A DNA stretch of 6,658 bases. It comes from JANYJA01 sp038229055. GTDB taxonomy: Bacteria; Acidobacteriota; Terriglobia; Bryobacterales; Bryobacteraceae. The notes below the pieces were generated by a model that worked only from the letters and a program-made list of their open reading frames with translations, did no database searches and had not been told where the DNA came from. Where the stretch lies: positions 1 through 6,658 of the forward strand of contig JBBROU010000179.1 in the NCBI GenBank assembly GCA_038229055.1, read 5' to 3'. Each line of letters opens with the position of its first letter. The first letter of the stretch is position 1. This document shows, one piece after another, positions 1 to 4,842 of the stretch. The position numbers and the translations under genes are program-made.

Positions 1-108
1 AGGCTTTGGAAGATTGTTCCCTACGGTTGATCGCGCCGCGTTTTGTTGATAGGCCGCAGTAGCCAAAAAAAGAAAAGTCAGGACGAAAGAATTCCGCTGT
101 ATGTCCAC
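1..108 (-). CDS. N-terminal part of a probable secreted protein (runs off left edge)
   Basis: Reading leftward from a GTG at 108-106, 36 codons stay open to the window edge. The product begins MDIQRNSFVLTFLFLATAA and continues with a polar stretch. This looks like a Sec signal peptide: a short charged start, a hydrophobic core at about residues 8-19, and an A-x-A type cleavage site near LATAA. The start is supported by GGAG at 120-117, eight bases upstream. The frame is also open for about 45 codons upstream, to the stop at 249-247, but contains no ATG, GTG or TTG start there, so the GTG is the only usual start in it. The gene lies 104 bp after the LarA-like gene on the same strand. The mature part is outside the window, so no function can be named. 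A chance open frame is the main alternative, because only 108 bases are visible. Confidence 0.5.
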   Translation of the reverse strand, partial: MDIQRNSFVLTFLFLATAAYQQNAARSTVGNNLPKP

Positions 109-212
109 GCTGGGTGCTCCGTAAAATCGTCGCTCAAACTTATAAGCGCGATCACTCTCGGAAAAGGGCCACTTGACGGTCCAGCGGGACCTAAACCAAC
201 GTAGCCGAAATC
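109..212 (-). promoter_or_regulatory. Gap with candidate promoter and RBS for the left-edge gene
   Basis: This 104-base gap separates the LarA-like stop from the left-edge gene. On the minus strand it holds TATAAG at 144-139 (5 of 6 to a sigma-70 -10 box), which would start RNA near 132 and give a leader of about 24 bases. GGAG at 120-117 fits as the ribosome binding site. The -35 region is weak (TTTTCC at 165-160, spacer 15). The gene could instead be read through from the LarA-like gene. These are consensus matches by eye only. Confidence 0.3.
178..191 (-). terminator. Small hairpin after the LarA-like gene, weak terminator candidate
   Basis: A perfect 5-bp inverted repeat with a 4-base loop (GGTCC-CGCT-GGACC on the minus strand) starts 21 bases after the LarA-like stop codon. 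No U-tract follows directly; the nearest is CCCTTTT about 13 bases further on. As an intrinsic terminator it is poor, and the hairpin is short enough to arise by chance. Confidence 0.2.
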
Positions 213-1505
213 CTAATGCACGCCGATTTCGTGGACGGCGCTGCCTTCAGGCACGCGCGCGGCATTCATGTTGCCGTCGCCGTCGAAGCTCAGCTCTTGG
301 GCTTCGCCGATAATTTCGAGCATCGGGTCGGCCTCGATCTCGGCACGCATATTCTCGCTCAGTAGAATCGGGCTCAACACGAGGGTGTTCTTGATCCACC
401 CGAAGCGAACATCGGCGACATCCAGCTTGCCGACCGTCATCGAGATCACTTCCAAACACTCGCGGTCGCTCGGGTAGTAAATGGGAATGCGAATGGCGGC
501 GGGGGTGGAGGCGGTCAGGGAGTTGATCCGCGTGGGCTTCCAATCGATCTTGCGCAACAGGCGCTCGGAGATCACGTCGGCCAGGCCGAGGCCGACGCCG
601 TTACCGTAGCTGTTGGCACTGAGATCGCGAACGAATATGCGCTCGATCTTGGGTCCTTCCCACGGATTGTACTTCCCCTGCACGGCGCGGTTGGCAACCT
701 TCGTGTCCATGCCGGCACCGCTGATGTCTTTGCCGATTTCGTCCAGGATCAAGACGTCTAAGTCCATAGGAATCGCCCCCATCCATGACTTTACTTGAAC
801 CAAGAGTTCTTCTTCGCGCCGCTCCATCGATTCGACGGGAACGGCGGTCAACTGACCAGTGTTGTGGTGAGCGTCTTCCAGAATCGCGAGGCCGCCTAGA
901 ATCTTGCCCGAGCTGAGAACCTGGTGGCCGACGCTGCGGATCACGCGCTCCATGCCCATCTTGTAGGCGTACGTGTGATAGTGCCTTGCGCCGGAGAGCT
1001 TGCCGAGGCCAATGGCCATCATCTTGAACAGGCCGCTCTCGATTTTGCCCGCGAAATCGGTGTGCCACTTGATGCGGCCGACCAGCATGGCGCCGTCGCT
1101 ATTGAACGCAGAGCGATCCATAAAGGTCTCAATACCGTCGGCGGAATGCCCGAGAGAGACGGTTTCCAGGGAGCTGACGATGGGACATCCCATCGTCTCT
1201 TGGATAATGCCGTAATGTGCCAGGACGTCGGCTTGGCCTTCGGCGGTGGCGGCTCCGTGGCTGCCCATGGCGGGGAACACAAAAGACTTCATTCCCTGCG
1301 ACTTCCAGTAATCGACAACTGCCCGGACGATGGTCGCTATGTTGCTGATTCCACGGCTTCCGACCCCGATGGCGACGGTGGAACCCGGGGCAAGACGGGA
1401 GGCGAAGTCAGCACCGGCGAGCTCGTGTTGGACGGTGCCGGGGATGTTGGGCACGTGGCGGTCAGGGAAGTTCTGGCGCACGTGCAGCATGCGTGGGAAG
1501 TTCAT
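213..1505 (-). CDS. LarA-like protein, DUF2088 / lactate racemase domain
   Basis: This 430-residue cytoplasmic protein belongs to the LarA-like (DUF2088) family, and its length is close to that of true lactate racemase LarA (about 425). LarA interconverts the two enantiomers of lactate with a covalently bound nickel-pincer nucleotide, and homologues act on other 2-hydroxyacids. Visible marks are PAMGSHGAAT at about 79-87, matching the family GTH/GSHG motif with the proton-transfer His (H83 here), and a second block at 148-177 with H148, K161 and H177. K161 and H177 are 16 residues apart, the same spacing as the LarA cofactor lysine (K184) and nickel-ligand histidine (H200), so a pincer cofactor is plausible. 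The N-terminal domain covers roughly 20-230 and the C-terminal domain 240-425. The ATG at 1505 has no Shine-Dalgarno but an extended -10 box just upstream. Substrate is unproven, and the cofactor genes larB, larC and larE are not in this window. No larA symbol is given because homologues vary in substrate. Confidence 0.85.
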   Translation of the reverse strand: MNFPRMLHVRQNFPDRHVPNIPGTVQHELAGADFASRLAPGSTVAIGVGSRGISNIATIVRAVVDYWKSQGMKSFVFPAMGSHGAATAEGQADVLAHYGIIQETMGCPIVSSLETVSLGHSADGIETFMDRSAFNSDGAMLVGRIKWHTDFAGKIESGLFKMMAIGLGKLSGARHYHTYAYKMGMERVIRSVGHQVLSSGKILGGLAILEDAHHNTGQLTAVPVESMERREEELLVQVKSWMGAIPMDLDVLILDEIGKDISGAGMDTKVANRAVQGKYNPWEGPKIERIFVRDLSANSYGNGVGLGLADVISERLLRKIDWKPTRINSLTASTPAAIRIPIYYPSDRECLEVISMTVGKLDVADVRFGWIKNTLVLSPILLSENMRAEIEADPMLEIIGEAQELSFDGDGNMNAARVPEGSAVHEIGVH

Positions 1506-1511
1506 GGCGCG

Positions 1512-1520
1512 ATTATATCA
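1512..1520 (-). promoter_or_regulatory. Extended -10 promoter (TGATATAAT) of the LarA-like gene
   Basis: Read on the minus strand, TGATATAAT is a perfect extended -10 element (TGn plus TATAAT). Six bases (CGCGCC) then lead to the ATG at 1505, so the usual start of RNA would fall on the A of that ATG. That predicts a leaderless mRNA, which fits the absence of a Shine-Dalgarno sequence. The -35 region is weak (TTTTCT at 1540-1535, spacer 17, about 3 of 6), as is often seen with extended -10 promoters. The identification is by eye. Confidence 0.55.
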
Positions 1521-1545
1521 GCGGCTCCGGCATGAGAAAATAATT

Positions 1546-1572
1546 TTGAGAATTCTGATTCGTCCCTAAACT
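1546..1572 (+). promoter_or_regulatory. Weak candidate promoter for the HDOD gene
   Basis: TTGAGA (1546-1551, 5 of 6 to the -35 consensus) is followed after 15 bases by TAAACT (1567-1572, 4 of 6 to -10). RNA would start near 1579, just before the possible starts of the HDOD gene. The spacer is short and the -10 poor, so this is only the best candidate in the 75-bp divergent gap shared with the LarA-like promoter. Confidence 0.25.
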
Positions 1573-1580
1573 CTGCGGCG

Positions 1581-2858
1581 GTGCGGCCGATGTATAGACA
1601 GTGGAAGCTTATGGGAACTAAATTAGCGATCGAACCGGAATCACTCGAAGCGTTCCTTCCGGCTGAGGCAGGGTTGCGCGCCCACTGCCGGCGTGTCGCT
1701 GCTTTAGCGCGGCGGGTAGCCGCCAATTTAGGGATGAGCGGGTCCGACGCCAATGCACTCGCGCACGCGGCACTGGTCCATCACTACCCGGCAGCTCTGC
1801 TTAAAAGCGATGCGCGGGAGCGCTTAATGGCCGATTTGAATCTGCCGGGCCAGGAAGTGAAAAAGAAATCGCCACAATTACCCGGCGAGATTGCGTCGAT
1901 ACTGCTCGCGTTTCATGGCGATTCGGGCCATTCGTCGCGGGCGGAGATGGCCGGCCGCGTACTCGACTTCTGCAACATCTTCGATGAGGAGATCGAGAGT
2001 CTGCCGTATGAGGCTCGCGGTGCGGGCGAGTCGGTCGATCAATTTCTTTCAGACGGCGGTCCAGAGGCCAAAGCCATCCAAGGCTTGCGAACGGTGCGTG
2101 CTGAAGATTTGGCGGCCGCGGCAAGACGGCTTCCTGAGGTTTCGTTGGCGGCAATGCAGCAATTCGACGAGTCTGCCGAGGTGATTTCCGGCAGCGAAGC
2201 GATGACAAGCGCCGTTCTGCGAATGGCAAATTCAGCATTCTTCGCTCCAGCGGCGGCAGCGACAAACGTCCGCGATGCGGTGGGTGTGATCGGCCCGGAG
2301 TTGTCGCAGCGCGTGCTCGCTGCCTTCATGGTTCAGCCCTTTTTCGCATCGCAGAGTTTTCGCTATCTTTGGTCCCACTCGCTCGAAGTCGCAGAATGGG
2401 CCGCGCGCCTGGCGGAAGCGGCAATCGGAAAGCAGGTTAATTCCGCGGACGCTTTTCTGGGCGCCTTGTTACACGATCTGGGGATCCTGGCGATGCACCG
2501 TCTGGAACCGGAGCGGGCCAGTGAGTATCGGTGGTGGAAGGAAAATGGATGTCCAGCCACGTATGCCGAGATTCTGATGTGCGGGCGCGATCATGGCTCA
2601 GTGGGAGCAGATATTCTGCGGAATCGGAAGTTTCCGGAGTCGATTGCAGAGGCTGTGGAGTTTCACCACACCCCGGAACTCAGCCGGAATCCGCTCGCCG
2701 CAATTCTTTATCTGGCTGAGATTCAAACGGGTGCGGAAGAAGATCTGCCCTCGTCGGTTCGCCGATTTGACGCGCTGCAGACAATTGGATTAAGCGAGGA
2801 TGAATTCGAAAACATGCACGTCTGGCCGACAGCAATGGCGCTGATCGCGAAGTCCTGA
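1581..2858 (+). CDS. HDOD-domain signalling protein with degenerate N-terminal HD-like half
   Basis: The product is up to 425 residues, soluble, with no signal peptide or membrane helix. Residues about 180-400 form an HDOD domain, a non-catalytic HD relative found in bacterial signalling and motility regulators. The marks are SHSLEVAEWAARLAEAA (265-281), GALLHDLG (294-301), RDHGSVGADIL (336-346) and FHHTPE (361-366), so the His/Asp positions of an HD fold remain. Residues about 18-140 look like a second, decayed HD or HD-GYP half: H35, ALVHHYP at 64-70 where ALLHD is expected, FHGDSG at 111-116 in place of the HHE..DG..GYP motif, then GRVLDFCNIFDEE. It is unlikely to cleave cyclic di-GMP. The start is uncertain: GTG 1581, ATG 1590 and ATG 1611 (with GGAAG three bases upstream) share the frame and all precede the first domain; the longest is listed. 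The gene diverges from the LarA-like gene and ends 4 bp from the permease stop. Ligand and output are unknown. Confidence 0.8.
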   Translation: MRPMYRQWKLMGTKLAIEPESLEAFLPAEAGLRAHCRRVAALARRVAANLGMSGSDANALAHAALVHHYPAALLKSDARERLMADLNLPGQEVKKKSPQLPGEIASILLAFHGDSGHSSRAEMAGRVLDFCNIFDEEIESLPYEARGAGESVDQFLSDGGPEAKAIQGLRTVRAEDLAAAARRLPEVSLAAMQQFDESAEVISGSEAMTSAVLRMANSAFFAPAAAATNVRDAVGVIGPELSQRVLAAFMVQPFFASQSFRYLWSHSLEVAEWAARLAEAAIGKQVNSADAFLGALLHDLGILAMHRLEPERASEYRWWKENGCPATYAEILMCGRDHGSVGADILRNRKFPESIAEAVEFHHTPELSRNPLAAILYLAEIQTGAEEDLPSSVRRFDALQTIGLSEDEFENMHVWPTAMALIAKS

Positions 2859-2862
2859 AGGG

Positions 2863-4488
2863 TTACGGTGCCCATGCGGGTATTGCGTACGCATAGAACA
2901 GAACAAGCACACCGATCACGGAGGCCAGAAAGATACTGTGCCTTAGGGTGAACAGAAACAGCTTGCTTTCTTCTTCGCGGCGCATCGAGGTTGCAGCCGC
3001 GGCTACCGCGATGCTGGTCAGACTGATCATCTTGCCCATCACGCCGCCGGCGGAGTTCGCGCTTGCCATTAACACCGGATTCATCGCGAGGCGGTTAGCG
3101 GTCACCACCTGCAAATTTCCGAAAAGAGCGTTGGCGGAAGTGTCGCTGCCGGTCAGGAATACGCCGAGCCAGCCGAGCAGCGCGCTAAAGAACGGAAACA
3201 TTGCGCCGGTGGCGGCGAAAGCCAAACCCATGGTCGCGGTGGCACCCGAGTAATTCATCAGGAAAGCCAAGGCGAGCACGGCGGCGATTGTGAATTCAGC
3301 GACGAGCAACTGCCGGACGGTGGCCCCGAGGACGCCGAGAAATCGTCGCGGAGACATCCGGAGGAGCAAGGCCGAACAGATCGCGGCGAAGAGACATGCG
3401 CTGCCCGAAGCGGACAGCCAGTTGAATTTGTAAATCGCGTCGTAAGGCATGGGCTTCGATACGGCGGGCGGCAAGCGCAAAACCAGGTTGTGCAGTCCCG
3501 GCCAGGGAAACGAAGAATTGACGAGGTTGAGCTTGATCTGCAGCGGTCTATAGCCCCAAAGCAGGACGAATACAACCAGCAGAGCGTACGGGCCCCACGC
3601 AAGCCAAAGCTTCCCGGCGGGAACGGGCTCGCGCGAAAGTGTCGTGGGAGTTTCGCCGTGAAGTGCGAAGGCGTCCTTCGGCTTCCAGAGACGGAATAGA
3701 ACGACAAGAGATCCCATGGCGGCGAGCGAAGCCAGGATGTCGGTTAGTTCCGGTCCGACGAAGTTGGAGACAAGGAATTGAGTGCCTCCGAAAGCGAGCC
3801 CGCAGAGCGCGGCAGCGGGCAGAACACCGCGCAATGCTCGCCAACCTCCCATGACCAGGATCAGGTACGCGGGAACGAAGAGAGAAACCGGGGCGCAGAT
3901 GCGTCCGACTCCGGCGCTCAAGCGATCCAGCGGGAGCGACGTAATTCCGGCCAGCGTCGTAAGCGGGATTCCGATCGAGCCGAACGCAACCGGAGCGGTG
4001 TTGGCGAGCAGGCAGATGCCGGCCGCGTAGAAAGGCGAGAAACCGAGGCCGGTAAGCATGGCTGCCGCGACGGCGACCGGCGTGCCGAACCCCGCGGCGC
4101 CCTCAATGAACGCTCCGAAAGCGAAGGCGATGAGCAAGGCCTGCAAACGGCGGTCTTCAGTGAGGCTTCCGATGGAGTTTTTGACGATTTCGAACTGGCC
4201 GGTTGCGACTGTGATGTTGTAGAGCAGGATCGCGGAGAAGACGACCCATCCGATGGGGAACAATCCAAAGGCGGCGCCGTAGCCGACCGCGCCCATGAGC
4301 TGTTGAGCGGGCATCCGATAAGCAAGAGAAGCGACGACGATAGCGGCGAGCAGGCCGGTGCTGGCGGCCATCCACGCCGGTTTTCGGAACACGCCCAGCA
4401 GGATTAAAAGAACGAAGATCGGCAGCGCGGCGACCAGCGCCGAGAGCGGCAGGCTACCGCCCACGGGGAAATATTGATGCGGCCACAT
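2863..4488 (-). CDS. lctP: L-lactate permease, LctP/LldP family
   Basis: This is an inner-membrane lactate (glycolate) transporter of the LctP family, which moves lactate with protons. The protein is 541 residues (E. coli LldP has 551) with about a dozen hydrophobic segments along its length. Family blocks are clear: LPLSALVAALPI (13-24), GAFIEGAAGFGTPVA (125-139), NTAPVAFGSIGIP (163-175), SNFVGPELTDI (241-251), LTGSDTSANALFGNLQ (445-460) and ASANSAGGVMGKMIS (475-489). The ATG at 4488 was chosen because MWPHQYFPVGGSLPLSALVA aligns with the E. coli N terminus. The frame stays open another 84 codons to 4740, but that part is polar, unlike the family, and lies antisense to another gene. There is no clear Shine-Dalgarno; TGATATCAT lies 11 bases upstream. 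The gene is divergent from the small membrane protein gene and convergent with the HDOD gene. The LarA-like gene nearby supports a lactate or 2-hydroxyacid role. Substrate is inferred from the family. Confidence 0.93.
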   Translation of the reverse strand: MWPHQYFPVGGSLPLSALVAALPIFVLLILLGVFRKPAWMAASTGLLAAIVVASLAYRMPAQQLMGAVGYGAAFGLFPIGWVVFSAILLYNITVATGQFEIVKNSIGSLTEDRRLQALLIAFAFGAFIEGAAGFGTPVAVAAAMLTGLGFSPFYAAGICLLANTAPVAFGSIGIPLTTLAGITSLPLDRLSAGVGRICAPVSLFVPAYLILVMGGWRALRGVLPAAALCGLAFGGTQFLVSNFVGPELTDILASLAAMGSLVVLFRLWKPKDAFALHGETPTTLSREPVPAGKLWLAWGPYALLVVFVLLWGYRPLQIKLNLVNSSFPWPGLHNLVLRLPPAVSKPMPYDAIYKFNWLSASGSACLFAAICSALLLRMSPRRFLGVLGATVRQLLVAEFTIAAVLALAFLMNYSGATATMGLAFAATGAMFPFFSALLGWLGVFLTGSDTSANALFGNLQVVTANRLAMNPVLMASANSAGGVMGKMISLTSIAVAAAATSMRREEESKLFLFTLRHSIFLASVIGVLVLFYAYAIPAWAP

Positions 4489-4493
4489 GAAGC

Positions 4494-4519
4494 TTGAGAA
4501 TGATATCAGAGTGTAGAAT
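4494..4519 (+). promoter_or_regulatory. Weak candidate promoter for the small membrane protein gene
   Basis: TTGAGA (4494-4499) and TAGAAT (4514-4519), each 5 of 6 to consensus, are separated by only 14 bases, short of the ideal 17. RNA would begin near 4526, eight bases before the first ATG at 4534. It overlaps the permease -10 on the other strand, so the two promoters would compete. Confidence 0.25.
4500..4508 (-). promoter_or_regulatory. Extended -10-like element (TGATATCAT) upstream of the lactate permease
   Basis: On the minus strand TGATATCAT (extended -10, 5 of 6 in the hexamer) ends 11 bases before the permease ATG at 4488. RNA would start near 4493, giving a leader of about 5 bases, too short for a Shine-Dalgarno. 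A second, weaker -10 candidate is TACACT at 4515-4510. No good -35 is seen. The element resembles the one in front of the LarA-like gene. Confidence 0.4.
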
Positions 4520-4527
4520 CGAATCAG

Positions 4528-4553
4528 AGCCGGATGAACAGCCGGATGAACAG
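4528..4553 (+). repeat. 12-bp tandem duplication over the start of the small gene
   Basis: The unit AGCCGGATGAAC occurs at 4528-4539 and again, identical, at 4540-4551, followed by a further AG. The repeat carries an ATG, so two in-frame start codons (4534 and 4546) result and the protein begins MNSRMNS. The length is a multiple of three, so the frame is kept. It looks like a recent slippage duplication. Confidence 0.85.
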
Positions 4554-4836
4554 TGATAATTTGCAATTGTTGATTCCGATGGCGTCCCTGATTGGGACCC
4601 TCGCGGTTGTTGTGGTCGGATTTCTGTACAACCACAGTAGGATCTCGCCGCGGGAGTATGCGACCACCTGGCGATGATCCGACTTTAACTCGCGTTTCGG
4701 AGATTTGAAAGACATCATCCGCCTCCATGGCGAGAAGCAAGATGCCAATCTGCGGCGCGTGGAGGATATGCTTCTCGGCAAATTTGCGGAGCTGGACAAC
4801 CGGCTAAGCCGCATCGAAAATCATCTGCACTTATAG
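4534..4836 (+). pseudogene. Small one-helix membrane / coiled-coil protein, interrupted by an in-frame TGA
   Basis: One frame runs from ATG 4534 (or 4546) to TAG 4834-4836 with a single interruption, TGA at 4675-4677. The first part (47 codons) starts MNSRMNSDNLQLLIPMASL and forms one transmembrane helix at about residues 11-32, ending FLYNHSRIS. After the TGA, 52 codons encode SDFNSRFGDLKDIIR and end AELDNRLSRIENHLHL, an amphipathic, charged coiled coil. From memory, small proteins with this layout (membrane anchor, NNSRIS-like motif, then NSRF.DLKD..R and a coiled coil) recur in Acidobacteriota, so the two parts are most likely one gene; no search was run. Their function is unknown to me. 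There is no evident Shine-Dalgarno. The TGA may be a true disabling mutation, a sequencing error or readthrough. It is divergent from the permease (45 bp between starts) and ends 6 bp from the argS stop. Confidence 0.65.
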
Positions 4837-4842
4837 CGCGGC

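Noticed and set aside
924..1535. Long open frame on the plus strand (about 203 codons) opposite the LarA-like gene
   Set aside because: Its product is low-complexity and matches no family; it is the antisense shadow of a clear coding frame in GC-rich DNA.
2856..2865. Shared terminator between the convergent HDOD and permease genes (4-bp gap), as also at 4837-4842
   Set aside because: No hairpin with a T-tract is visible at either junction; the tight convergent ends are simply dense packing.
2885..2894. Palindrome TGCGTACGCA near the 3' end of the permease
   Set aside because: It has no loop or T-tract, lies inside the coding sequence and is explained by the Tyr-Ala-Tyr-Ala codons there.
3778..4407. 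Long plus-strand open frame (about 209 codons) opposite the permease
   Set aside because: The product is almost all charged and polar residues with no domain, as expected from the reverse complement of membrane-helix codons.
4675..4700. TGA as a selenocysteine codon, with a small inverted repeat just downstream (TCCGA 4678-4682 with TCGGA)
   Set aside because: The stem is 5 bp with a 14-base loop and does not resemble a bacterial SECIS, and a coiled-coil linker is no place for a catalytic Sec.
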